Of a DNA stretch of 64,000 nucleotides, positions 22,257-33,021 are shown one piece after another (the first letter of the stretch is position 1; every line of letters starts with the position of its first letter). The notes below the pieces were generated by a model, which worked only from the letters and a program-made list of their open reading frames with translations, was not told the origin of the DNA and searched no databases. Made by a program: the position numbers and the translations under genes. The DNA is taken from assembly GCA_039583875.1 (NCBI GenBank), contig CM077163.1, positions 235,034,646-235,098,645 on the forward strand. Direction: 5' to 3'. The DNA is from Platanthera guangdongensis (lineage: Eukaryota; Streptophyta; Magnoliopsida; Asparagales; Orchidaceae).

Positions 22257-24162
22257 TGATTATGCAAAACTATATTCGCAAACGACAACGACAAGTGTAC
22301 CGTATCGAGAGTAGAATAGGTTTAAATAAAACAAAGTCGCATTAAACTCGGGGTGGTTGAGTAATTCTACTTTGAAAATCGTTATTATCTTATTAATTAG
22401 AATTTTGGGTTGGGGGTTGTGAATAACACAACCTAGAAATATTAACGCACTTAATTCGATAGTTTAAGAGCTAGTACCCGATCTTTGAATCACCTCAGAA
22501 ATTGAAAATATCGAAATGAAAATAGAGTGTAATTCTCTTGTTGAAGAGGCTTTGACCGTGGAGGTTCCCGAAGCATGAACACAATTCTTTCGAAGATTAG
22601 GTTCAACTAAGCTTAGGTGTATCGACCGAACTTTCGTTCTCAAATCGCATCGCCTAAGACTTGCTTTAGGTTGTGAACCTCGCTATTGGATTTTACTGCA
22701 ATCCGGAAGAGTTACGTTGTCCTCTCTCGAGGGTTGCGTCCTACTCTTTTTACCAATGAGTGATTGATTCTCCTTACGAGCCTCTCGGCTAACTAAAGAA
22801 CAAAAATCATTATGAAAACTATATAGAATATATAGCCTCAATGAGTTGATCAACGATAAATCGTATGCGTTCAACAATTTGAGAAAAACAAAATTAAAAT
22901 CATAGCGAAAATTATCTCATCCTCGGATCATCGCGATCGAGCACTATAAAAATTAGGTACTTATGGAGATGGCAGAATCATTACAATAAAAATGCGGCAT
23001 CATGAAAAAGAATAAACGAGATAAAGAGCAAAATTGAAATACAAATAATATTTTAAGATAAAATGAAATATTATTGCTACAAAAAGGAGAGATTACAAGA
23101 AATTATAAGAGGGTGCGGTTAGAAGTTGACGGAATTTGAGTTGAAATGACAAAGGCGTACAAGATTTCATACAATAATAAAAACAACTACACTAAAAACC
23201 TAAGATGACGACTCCCCGGAACAAATTTCGTCAATCGCATGAATCTCTCTCTAATCGAACTGAAATTCAGAGAATAATTTCTCTCTCAAAAAAAAAACTA
23301 CTCCAAAATGAATAGTGCTCTTAATTTTTTTCTCCCGTGGAATCGCTCTCCCGAATGAATACAAAATGCCCAAAAGATGGGTATTTTAAATATCAAAAAC
23401 AAGAAACGGCTGGATTTAATTCATTGGTCGTTATTGTTCATGCTGCAGTAACGGAGGAAATGAATTAAATCCAGCTTTTCTCTTCTCCCGGATTTAATGG
23501 TAGAAATTGAAGAGGAGGCGGGCTGGATGGCTGACGTGGAGGAGGCGGGCTGGATCGATGATGTGGAGATAGCGGGCTGGCTGCTTGCAAGGTGGCGGTG
23601 GAGCTCGGGCTGCTGCATGCAAGGTGGCGCTGGAGCAAACAAGTGGCCGGGCTGCTTGGTGGAGGTGGAGGTGCTGTTGAAGTGGAGCTAGGCTAGCTGC
23701 AGGGAATGTAAGCAGTGGTTGGCAGCTTTGGAGGAGCAGTTGCTTGAATGGAAGGTGGTCGGAGGAGCTGGAGTAGCGTAGAGGAGCAGCTGCAGTTGAG
23801 GTGACGTTGAAGTAGCCGAGCACTCCATGTATGCAAAGGTGACGAGAACGGTGGTGGCGCCGAAGGTCGACATGAGCGATGGTGGCGCCGAAGAGGGTGG
23901 ATGTGGTCGAGTGCCCCATGCATGCAAAGGTGGTGATCGAGCGAACTCGACTCGAATAATATATTATGGATGTGACAGCGGGATATTGCACAAAATTTCC
24001 CCCCAGGTCTGCCGCATTCCTACAAAAATCAAAATATATATGTTTAGAATATAAAATATTAATTTTATCAAAAATTTTAAAAAACAACGAATAAATACAA
24101 TAATTTATTTAAATATCAAATAACAAATTAGGCTAAAATGATGACTAAATTACTAGTCATCA
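22257..24162 (-). mobile_element. Solo LTR, 1906 bp, nested in the copia RT
   Basis: On the minus strand it begins TGATGACTAG and ends TTGCATAATCA. The flanks are ACCGC (22252-22256) and ATCGC (24163-24167), a 5-bp duplication with one change. Excising it rejoins the copia frame between GWRA and VMDEEM. The family is unknown. The right third is GC-rich with GTGGAGG repeats; the left is AT-rich. Confidence 0.8.
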
Positions 24163-25455
24163 ATCGCACGCCACCCCGGGTGTTGGAGAGCTTCCTGCAA
24201 AGAGTGAGGAACCGAAATGGTGGAGAGAGAGGGCAAATTTTAGAAGAAACGGAGATAGGCGATGCAGTGAGACATAATTCGCCATTGGATGAGCCATAGA
24301 GGATGAAGACGGATCGTTAGGCAGCGGAATAGCATCGGTAGAAGAGAGCTGCTGTAGGGAATTTGTCCGGGATGAACGTCGAATATAGACACGGAGAAGT
24401 GGAGGTGGTGGAGGTAATGCTGGCACTGGAAGTGGAAGAGGAGAAGGAGCTGTGTGAGACAAAGTCGTGACGGGGACTGTCGGACGAGCAATAGTGGAAG
24501 GTGGAGGTAGTGTGGAGGAGGTGGAGTAAAAGGGCTGATCCTCATGAAAGGTGACATCAGCGAAGACGAGCACCTTTTCGTCTGCAGGAGAGTAACAGAC
24601 ATATCCTTTCTGAGTGCAGGAGTAGCCAACAAACATACATTTTGTGGCTCGAGGGACAAGTTTGTCATTCAGTGGTCCAAGAGAGTGGACATAGCTGGTA
24701 CAGCCAAAGACACGGGGCGTGAGGGAGAATGAAGACTTGGAAGAAAATAGAAGGCCGAATGAAGAAGCGAAGTCAAGCACAGAGGAGGGCATGCAATTGA
24801 TGAGATAACAAGCAGTAGATACAACAAAATTCCAATATTTGGTGGGCACCTGCATTTGCAACATTAGTGACCGAGTGACATCCAGAATATGTCGATTCTT
24901 TCGTTCGACCACACCGTTTTCTTGGGGGGGGGGGGGTATAAGCAGACGAGGTCTGATGAACAATCCCAAACTCGGTGCATAAATTTGAGAAAATGCGGCT
25001 AGTATATTCACGGGCATTATCAGTGCGAATTATTTTTAAGGTAATAGAGAATCGCGTACGCATCTCAACAATAAAGGCTCAGAAGATAGATGTTAGTTTA
25101 GTACGATCACGAAGTGGATAAAGCCATGTGAGATGAGAATAATCATCAATAAAAGTACCAAAATATCGATAACCAAAAATATCGAGTTTTTTATAAGGTC
25201 CCCAAATATCAGAATGTACTAAAGAGAACGGAGTATCACTCCGATTACATGTAGGTGAGAAAGAAACACGACGTTGTTTGCCAAAGATACGTGATTCACA
25301 AGAAAACTCATGCTCGGGATAGTAGCATGACCAATACAACGATGCCAATCGATGAAGGGAACTGTAGAGAGGATGGTAGGAGGAACATCCAAGAGATAAA
25401 GCCTATTTGACAGCCGTCCTTTATCAATGATATTCCGTGTTCGACGATCCTGCAC
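24163..25455 (-). pseudogene. pol: Copia integrase and GAG-pre-integrase region, broken
   Basis: From the right: GKGRL-like DKGRLSNRLYLLD, HSDIWGPYKKLDIFGYRYFG, FIDDYSHLTWLYPLRDR, IIRTDNAREYTS, then a G12 run (24926-24937) that disturbs the CAYTPQQNG block. ENGVVERKNRHILDVTRSLM and VFGCTSYVHSLGPLNDKL follow. The integrase Asp residues are visible. Confidence 0.85.
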
Positions 25456-25535
25456 AACAAAAGATGAATGAGAGAAGATTAGGCAGCAATCAAGGTCCTA
25501 TGCAAGTCTACTAACAGAGAGTAGATTGAAGGGAG

Positions 25536-25899
25536 ATCACAGAACACGAAGGACCGAGGACAAGAAGAGAGTAGGAGTGAGCCGCAGGTCAGCAGTAGCC
25601 AGTGTCCCTCACGTTGATAAGCACTCGACTGGTGTCCCTCGTCGTCTCCAACAACATCCGCATGGGCACTATCTCGTCGGTGTCCTGCATTTGGAACCGC
25701 AAGCCCTCACTTCCGCACCTCGTCATCCTGTAACAATGACCTGCCCTTCAACCCTCCTTTGATGAGCGAAAAGCAGCCGATGGGTTTTCTTCATTTTGTT
25801 TCGACCACGCATCTCTGCGCCTGCAACCCTGCACTCTGCATCGAGGACGCGCTTGAGCCGCCCGCACCTCGGGTCATGCAAACCGTATTGAGGCCTTAA
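25536..25899. other. GC-rich sequence, origin unknown
   Basis: Possibly retroelement leader or gag (CTCGTCGTCTCCAACAAC block) but without a motif that I can assign. Confidence 0.3.
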
Positions 25900-26315
25900 T
25901 TATTAAAGGCACAAGGCGCGCCAAGGCTTAAGGCCCAAGGCGCGGCGCGCGCCTGACGAAGGCAAGATACAACCACATCAATTTTAAATAATCAACATTA
26001 AACATCATTTCAGCTTCTTGATCCAATTCTTCATCTAGTTCACTAATTAATCATTCATTATTATCGTTTACATCTCTTAAAAATAGAATTAATATGGTCA
26101 CTTGCATCATATCTAAGTCTCAATGCACAATTATATTTCACAAATACTAAATCAATAATGTTCTTACATTGTTTTTTTCTTAACTTTTGAAAGAGAAAAA
26201 TTACAACAAAAATTTCACTCAAGCGCGTCTTATATTCTAAAGGCGCAAATAAGGCGCATGAAGACGCAAACCTTTGAGCCTGGTGAACCTTGAGCCTTAG
26301 GTGCGTCTTTAATAA
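25900..26315. mobile_element. TTATTAAAGGC MITE, copy 1
   Basis: Left end TTATTAAAGGCACAAGGCG, right end GCGTCTTTAATAATA. The interior has ACCTTGAGCCTTAGG and the AATCAACATTAAACATC block seen in the copies at 31538 and 33506. The AAGGC/GCCTT-rich ends are characteristic. No coding capacity. Confidence 0.65.
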
Positions 26316-26826
26316 TATAGATTGAGGCATCCAAAACTTTATTATTTTTGACTATGCGCCTTCTTTTAGCCGGCTGTCATCACACCCTCATGAATTTATC
26401 CTTAATTGATTAATCAATTTACTTGATTAACTAATTATTATTAATTCATCCTCTTCCATTTTTTTAATTAATTGATTATTTTATTGGACAATTAATTATA
26501 TTTTCCCAAAAAAGACATTTGAGGCGGCCCGACACGAATATTGGGAGACCAAGACGTCCTCCTATGCCTCTACGATGGCATGTTGTGCCGCCACCATCTT
26601 CACCAGACTCGACGACCTGATCGCTGCACACAAGCATAAACAACTGCTCGATCGTCTTCTGCTTTCTGCACTGCCCTCGAGCTCGTTCATTGTTCCACCG
26701 CAACCCATGTCAACCGTTCTGTCAGCCCACCTCCATTAAGCACCCTCCGCTCTAGTTACTTGTTCTGGCATGTCCTCTGGCGACGTTCCTTCCGACGACC
26801 GTTCCCTAGCCGGCGCTGCCATTTCT
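26316..26826. other. AT-rich stretch then retroelement-like leader
   Basis: 26340-26510 is AT-rich. 26520-26826 is GC-rich and gag-leader-like, running into the minisatellite. No complete motif. Confidence 0.3.
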
Positions 26827-27286
26827 GATCGTCGCGACTCACTTCCGATCGTCGCGACTCACTTCCGATCGTCGCGACTCACTTCCGATCGTCGCGACTC
26901 ACTTCCGATCGTCGCGACTCACTTCCGATCGTCGCGACTCACTTCCGATCGTCGCGACTCACTTCCGATCGTCGCGACTCACTTCCGATCGTCGCGACTC
27001 ACTTCCGATCGTCGCGACTCACTTCCGATCGTCGCGACTCACTTCCGATCGTCGCGACTCACTTCCGATCGTCGCGACTCACTTCCGATCGTCGCGACTC
27101 ACTTCCGATCGTCGCGACTCACTTCCGATCGTCGCGACTCACTTCCGATCGTCGCGACTCACTTCCGATCGTCGCGACTCACTTCCGATCGTCGCGACTC
27201 ACTTCCGATCGTCGCGACTCACTTCCGATCGTCGCGACTCACTTCCGATCGTCGCGAATCACTTCCGATCGTCGCGAATCACATTC
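26827..27286. repeat. 20-bp minisatellite, 23 copies
   Basis: The unit GATCGTCGCGACTCACTTCC repeats 23 times without spacing change. The last two copies carry GAATC in place of GACTC, and the last also ends ACATTC. Copies are otherwise identical. Because 20 is not a multiple of three and no frame has a stop, it produces a 20-residue periodic open frame that is not evidence of a protein. Confidence 0.97.
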
Positions 27287-27540
27287 AGCAGACACACTTG
27301 CCCCATTGTTAGCCATTATGCACAACAAAATTCCCTCAGCTAGCGCCCATACCACGCCAGATCCCGTCGAGTCCTCCGTGACATTTGTGAGCACGATGAC
27401 AGCCTACTGCTCGTTGCGGTCTCCGCTACAACGACTCGCTACTGAGAGCTATTTTGGCGCGAAATAAAGGAACTTGATGCTCACATTAGCCGAGTTTCAT
27501 TCAAGCTTGAGGAGAAATTCGATTTGAAGGTCGGGTGAGA

Positions 27541-27837
27541 TGTTATGGGCTACGGGCAACGAGCGACCACCCTAGTTATTGTTCTCTTTAGTGGTTTTAT
27601 TATTATTAATTGTTCTTAATTGTTAGATGTTTAGGGTTTCATTAAAGGGGTCTTGTAGCCTATTTAAATGCAAGTGTGATTTGTATGAAGACATCCAAGA
27701 AGTGTTCTCTATTCTCTTGTATTTTGTATGAGATATTTGTAGCTCTCTTCTCCCGAGCACGCACCTGCTAGGCAATCGCTGTTCTGTCTCTACTATATCC
27801 CTTCGCCTCTAGCTAGTACTCTGGCTAGCACATAACA
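27541..27837 (+). mobile_element. LTR, 297 bp
   Basis: Starts TGTTATGGGC and ends GCACATAACA. It contains TATTTAAATG and a CT-rich leader, like the repeat at 17858. The upstream GGTCGGGTGAGA may be a degraded polypurine tract, so this may be the 3' LTR of the element holding the minisatellite. No TSD was established. Confidence 0.55.
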
Positions 27838-27965
27838 AATATCTTATTGACTATATATAATGATGATCATGTTAAGTGTGCTATACCAAACTAAGGCAAG
27901 GTGGACCAATACTGCGACTTCCACTGTGCTCACTCTCCCAAAGAATTCTATCTACCCAAGAAGGA

Positions 27966-28076
27966 GATAGAATTGCTTATCTGACAAGATTATCTGGTCC
28001 TGATCTTCAAGAAGATCTCAATATCATGGCATATCAGCTTGGGGAACAACCATTGCGTGAGGTTCAAAAGAAGTAA
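27966..28076 (+). other. Exon-like open stretch, unassigned
   Basis: Reads DRIAYLTRLSGPDLQEDLNI and AYQLGEQPLREVQKK before a stop. The composition is coding-like and unlike nearby retroelements, but its phase does not fit between the exons at 4373 and 29491. It may be a captured fragment or an old exon. Confidence 0.25.
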
Positions 28077-28084
28077 TTAAACAC

Positions 28085-28390
28085 TTTAGTTGTTAGAGTT
28101 TGTGTTATGCCCCCACACCCGCTTGGGTTCTCGGGACATAAATACTCGCGGCGGACCAAGGAGCGCGCGCAAGACAACGGGGCTGAACCATCCGGTTCAG
28201 CCCCCACTCATTAAATCAGCCAGAAGGGGGGGGGGGGGGGGGGCTGAACCACTCCGGTTCAGCCCCACTTGGGGGAGCCGGCCGGCCCCCTCCTTTCCCC
28301 GGTATTTATTGCCCGGGGCTGCTTTGGGGAGGATCATTGAAGACATATCAAGTTTCTTTCCTTTCTCTCTACCCTAACCCTAGTCTCCCC
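28085..28390. repeat. GC-rich LTR-like sequence with paired hairpins and G17 run
   Basis: Two hairpins, GGGCTGAACCATCCGGTTCAGCCC and GGCTGAACCACTCCGGTTCAGCC, flank a run of 17 G near 28227-28243. GGTATTTATTGCCCGGGG and a following CT-rich tract look like an LTR promoter and leader. Boundaries were not found. Confidence 0.45.
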
Positions 28391-29490
28391 TTCCTCTCTA
28401 GTCTCTCTCTTCTCTTGCACGTTCATATCAGTTTGTTTTTTACCAATTTTTTATTAAAAACCTCTTTAAATTTTCCATTACAGTATGTTCTTCATGTAAT
28501 GTTAATTTTGTAGCTCAAAATTCAAATAGGATGATTTATATTCTAGTGATTCTAATGTCTATAAGGAGATTCAAAAAAAGCATGCACCACGATGCAAAAT
28601 TCCCATGTAACAAACTCTTGATATTATTTTGATTTAATTGCACCAGACAATTAAAAAGCAACATATAAACCAAATATATGTTATATGTGTCCGTACAAGC
28701 CTCAAACTATCAATTATGATTTATAATCATAAAGCATTTTGCATTCTATATCCATCGATAAAAGCAATAAAACAAGGAAGAAATTCATAGAAGAAATGTA
28801 GAAAAAAGCATCACTGTTGTATAATTGCTGCTAAAGTTTATTACTGAGATGAAAATCTCGCTGAGACCAACAACTGAATGATGGAATATCATCAACGACA
28901 CCATTTGTGCACCAAACAAAGCCATAAGCTATATAATGATATTTCCCGGTAGATGTTGGGGAAGGGTATCTCCTGAGAACTTCACGAGCTACATGTCAGA
29001 ATTCCAAAGCCAGAATGCTTCAAGGGTCACAGAACAGAGGTTGTCTAACTAATAGCAAACACTGAAGCCACCAAACAATTGTTGTAGAAATTTCCAGAAC
29101 ACACTGAAAAATGAAGGTTAGAGAATCGCAGGGAAGCTCACAAGGAAAAACCCACAATAAGAGGGTGTCCTAGAGAACAGAAAGCCAGAGGACAATCAAA
29201 CAGAAACTCACAGGAGGAAGCTGCATGAGTATGCTGGAGAAAAGGAACTCACTCTGCCTAGAATAATTTTATTTTAAAAAATAAATATTTACAACTAGAA
29301 CATAACTTAAACATTTTAGCTTTGTAACCGGACTTAAAACTGAAACTATCTAAATCATCCTGACTAGTGAAATTATTGATACTATTTAACATGTTTTGAG
29401 AAATACAAAACTTCAAAGTGTACCCACAATTTAATCTATTTGTCTGCATTTTCTCAGTTAAGGATGTTTTATTCCCCAATTTCTTTGCAG
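28391..29490. other. Intron sequence, no gene recognised
   Basis: AT-rich sequence upstream of the exon at 29491. No repeats with clear ends were noticed. Confidence 0.45.
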
Positions 29491-29633
29491 GTTGGAGTTT
29501 AAAGGTGCTAAAAATATTCTTGGCGAGTTCATTGAATTCAAGGGAAACACAGAAGATTTGCAAGCTTTGAGACATGTGAACAGATCAAAAGTTGGCCAGT
29601 TCATCGTCCAAAAGCCTAGCTTGTTTGGCTTAG
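29491..29633 (+). CDS. Internal exon of unrecognised gene, between two giant introns
   Basis: A textbook pyrimidine-rich acceptor (TTCTTTGCAG) precedes 29491 and the donor TTAG|GTATCT follows 29633. It enters in phase 2, reads 47 codons and leaves in phase 1. It includes LEFKGAKNILGEFIEFKG, LQALRHVNRSKVGQFIVQ and KPSLFGLG. It lies alone in AT-rich sequence with the MITE and LTR cluster starting about 0.5 kb downstream. The reading frame continues exactly into the exon at 51720. Confidence 0.62.
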
Positions 29634-30097
29634 GTATCTCTCCATGCTCATCACTTTACTGTTATATGATTCCTTCTGATTAGATAATAAATTGTTGTGC
29701 ACTAAAAATGTTTAGATTTTTATAAGATTTGCTTATATAAATGAATGAAAATTGAATGGTTCATAAAGCTAAACTCAAGTAGTTTGAGTACAATTTTTAT
29801 AGCATGGAACCTACACATGTAATGATCACCGAGAAGAACATACTCTATACTGTTGTATGTACCATAGTAAAAAAAAACTTTAAGCAGTGATCTGTAAAAT
29901 AACCGACGTGTGTTTTGTATTGTTCAACAAAATTGAAAGCATGTAATCAAGAAAATGGTTGAAAAAATCAGCCTGACGTCTCTTCAGTCGTCACAAATAA
30001 TATTACACACTTATTCTTCGAGGCGATTCTCAAGCAAAACCGGTCTGTTATCAGTATTAGCATTGTTGTAGTGGAACATTTTGCTAAGCGAGATAAG
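29634..30097. other. Intron sequence after the exon at 29491
   Basis: AT-rich, no coding or repeat signal. Confidence 0.45.
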
Positions 30098-30881
30098 TGT
30101 TGGGATTGCAATCCCCATGGAAGTCACATACAACACACGCATGCAATAAGAGTAAAAAAACACTTTGCAATCCCACCAAAGTACAACTACGCAATTTATA
30201 TATCAATCAAATGCAAAAAATACAATAACTGGAGAAGAAATGAACGTCAGAAGAAAAACACTGCGGATGCCCCGTACTCGCCCGATCTGTGGGAGAATGA
30301 GTAATTTGGACTGTAATACTTCGACGTCCAATCCTCGACCACCACGGGAAAAGGAACTCAAGACAAATCAAGCCCGCCACAACCTTGCGCACGATATGAA
30401 GCCCACAGTTGTCTTCAATTAGAATCCCACGACCCCTCTTTGTCGTCAACCTCATTGCTGGCCTCACTCACCGAGTTGTCGGAGTCTCGTTGTCATACAC
30501 CCGTTACATGACCACACAATCGCTTCCCTCGCTCCTTTCCGATTTCATGGCTTCCTCCGTATTCACAACTATATATCGACATCTAGGCTTTAGGGTTTCC
30601 TCTGAACCCTAAACCCAAAACACGCTTCCTATTGTATATCACAAGAAGGAAGAGGGGTGAAGACTGTGTGCTTTCTGTCGGGCTTTTCTCTAAGTCGACC
30701 GGCGTTGGTATCACGCACTTGGTTGGGCCTTTGGCGGCTTTCCTCTGCCGCACGATTGGGGGGCCGTTTCTTTCAGTATGGGGATGGGAGGTGGAGGCAT
30801 GACTTTTTGCTAGGTCTTCACATGACCAAAAGTTGTAAACGGAGCTGGATTGGGATACGGATCCGAACCAATAACCCAACA
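30098..30881 (-). repeat. 3' LTR of the deleted copia
   Basis: On the plus strand it begins TGTTGGGATTGCAATCCCC and ends CCAATAACCCAACA; the other LTR shows the same two ends. Confidence 0.8.
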
Positions 30882-31016
30882 AACAACCACTTTGGTTCGT
30901 AATCCGGATCCACCATCCGCGCAATGCACTCTCCGCATGAAGCACCAACACTGAGCATCGCCTCAAATACTTGAAGCGTCAGACGACTTGCTACAGTTGA
31001 CTCATCTCCGCTCGGC

Positions 31017-31536
31017 TTAACCCATGAGTGTCGTCGCAATTGGATTGCTGAACCCAATTCGTATAACCTGACTCCTAAAAGGGTGATCCCCTGCACTACC
31101 ACAACCATCTAATTTATCAACCGCAAAAATCATGGGGGCACTACCTCTCACCGGCTCCCCGCAGACTACCGCGATGTTCAACTCACATAAGTGTGGTGCA
31201 CTCAAAAAAATTAGGTTCCTACACAGCTTGGGCACCAGATGCACTCTCTCAAGACTGCGCACCATCCCATCATACTTCCTCATGTCCACTGTTCTTTTCC
31301 TCGCACCTCGAATCATCACCAAGCTAGACTGATTTGACCATCACCTCTAGAAAACTAAACAAAGATGAATTAGAGCAAGTATGTTGTGATGCACCAGAAT
31401 TTCAGAGTCAATCCAACTCTTAGTTACCACGTATAAATCGTTAGTATCCTCTAGACCAAGAGTGACTACATCCGCATCCTGGACATCTCCAGATCTCTGC
31501 GCACATTGCAGACAATTCCTCCTAATGTGATTTATG
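31017..31536 (-). pseudogene. pol: Copia zinc knuckle, protease and GAG-pre-integrase remnant
   Basis: From the right, GHIKRNC-like HIRRNCLQCAQRSGDV is the degraded zinc knuckle, then DTNDLYVVTKSWIDSEILVH is the protease region with the DSG motif altered. MRKYDGMVRSLERVHLVPKL and CRNLIFLS are the typical start of the GAG-pre-integrase domain. All in broken frames. Confidence 0.7.
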
Positions 31537-31537
31537 T

Positions 31538-32149
31538 TGTTAAAGGCATGCTTAAGGCTCAAGGCTCACCATGCTCAGAGGTTTGCGCTTTCATGCATTT
31601 TTGCGCCTTTGGAGCATAAAATGAGCATGTGGGTAAGATTTCTGTTGTATTTTTTTTTCAAAATAAAGAAATAAATATTGTAAGAACTCAATAATTTTTG
31701 CATGATTTAGTGTTTTGAAATATAATCAATGATTGAGACCAAGGTTGTCAGGATCGAGATTCTAGATGAGATCGTTTTGAGGTAGGATCAGATCAAATAG
31801 TAAGGTCGAATCGAGGGTCGCTTTACAAAATCAGGATCGATTTACAAAATCTGGATCGTAGGATTGTAAGATCTTATGATCCGGATCGCGATCCTGACAA
31901 CCTTGATTGAGACTGAGATGTGACGTAAGTGACCGCATTAATTCTATTTTTTTAAAGATATAAATGATAACAATGAATGATTAATGAGGAGATTTGATGA
32001 AGAATCTGCTCAACAAGATGAACTGATATTTGATGTCGATTATTTACATAGATGTGGTTGCACCTTTCCCTCGTCAGACATGTGCCTGCGCAGCGACGCG
32101 TAAGCTCCAAGACCCTTTTGCACTTTGGTGCGTCTTGAGCCTTTAATAA
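31538..32149. mobile_element. TTATTAAAGGC MITE, copy 2, with nested hAT MITE
   Basis: Left end GTTGTTAAAGGCATGC, right end GAGCCTTTAATAACTA. The interior matches copy 3 except for the 166-bp hAT MITE at 31740-31905. It lies inside the deleted copia, between gag and the zinc knuckle. Confidence 0.75.
31740..31905. mobile_element. hAT MITE, 166 bp, TSD ATTGAGAC
   Basis: Perfect terminal inverted repeats CAAGGTTGTCAGGATCG and CGATCCTGACAACCTTG. ATTGAGAC flanks both sides exactly. Too short to code. Its ends belong to the same group as the elements at 5661 and 13172. Confidence 0.93.
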
Positions 32150-33010
32150 CTATGGATGTGACCTGCTTGGATGTTGTCGTAACACATCACGACCTTCTTC
32201 TCCTACTCAAGTCTGTCCCGTGCATACCTAAATCCCTTCTCAAATTGCCTCCCTCGTCCTCCTACCAAAACATGATTTCCCTTAGGAGTACGGTTGCACA
32301 ACACCTCACTGAACAGTGAAGCCAAAGTGATCTCCTCATGGTCCACTATATCCTTCTCTTGCAAGTGCGTAGTCTTTATGTGCTTGTAGAACGTCCGAAA
32401 TGAGGTAAAAAAACATTAGAGCCTTGTATCCATCCTACACCTTCGAGCCAACCACATGCAACCAACTCAATAGTCCATTGAACACATTAAGGTATTTATG
32501 CTGGTTACCGCCTTCCTACATCTTCAGTCCATACAACCTTTGCTTCAATAGTAGTTTTGTTGTCACCGTCTTAGACATATGTAGTCTCTCCAACTTCTCC
32601 CAAAGTCCGATTGCAGTGTTTTTAACATCAATGTTTCAGATAACTTCATTGGCAACACACATCCTGATGACACTAGTTGACTGCTCATCCAAATCTGCCC
32701 ACTCATAATCCTTCACCGGTTTTGGATTCTTGTCTCGCCTCCGCAAGACCCGAATCGAACCCTGCTGAACTAGTATATTCTTGACCCTAATATGCTACAT
32801 GTCGTAGTTCCCGCTACTGTCCTACTTCTCCATTGAGTAACGATCCAGAGCTGCGCTCTTCCCTGTCATGATTGCCCTCGACAAACTGGAAGAGCTGATT
32901 TGTTCAAATGTTGGATCTGAAAGGATGAAGAAAAAGGACATAGTTGTTCATTACCTTAGTCAAACCCTTCATAGAACGTCCAATTATTGTTTCCTATTGA
33001 ACATACCGCT
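32150..33010 (-). pseudogene. gag: Copia gag (UBN2 type), broken
   Basis: On the minus strand, LFNGRNYxxW-type folding is lost, but KNPKPVKDYEWADLDEQSTS, TAIGLWEKLERLHMSKTVT and LLLKQRLYGLKM followed by a stop are the characteristic copia gag blocks. Several stops interrupt the frame. Confidence 0.75.
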
Positions 33011-33021
33011 CTGATACCAAT

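Larger units (their letters stand above)
20558..25535 (-). mobile_element. Ty1/copia element, 5'-truncated, split by a solo LTR
   Basis: The 3' LTR is 20558-20746 (189 bp), preceded on the minus strand by the polypurine tract CAGCTTGCGGGGAG. Moving right, the minus strand holds RNase H (20838-21334), RT (21343-22256), the solo LTR (22257-24162), and integrase with the GAG-pre-integrase region (24163-25455). The remainder of gag and the 5' LTR are missing beyond about 25535. Many stops make it inactive. Confidence 0.88.

Noticed and set aside
26827..27286. CRISPR-like array
   Set aside because: The repeats have no spacers and the genome is eukaryotic; it is a simple minisatellite.
26770..27312. 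180-codon open frame with 20-residue periodicity
   Set aside because: It is a by-product of a stop-free 20-bp repeat read through three frames; the other frames are open too.
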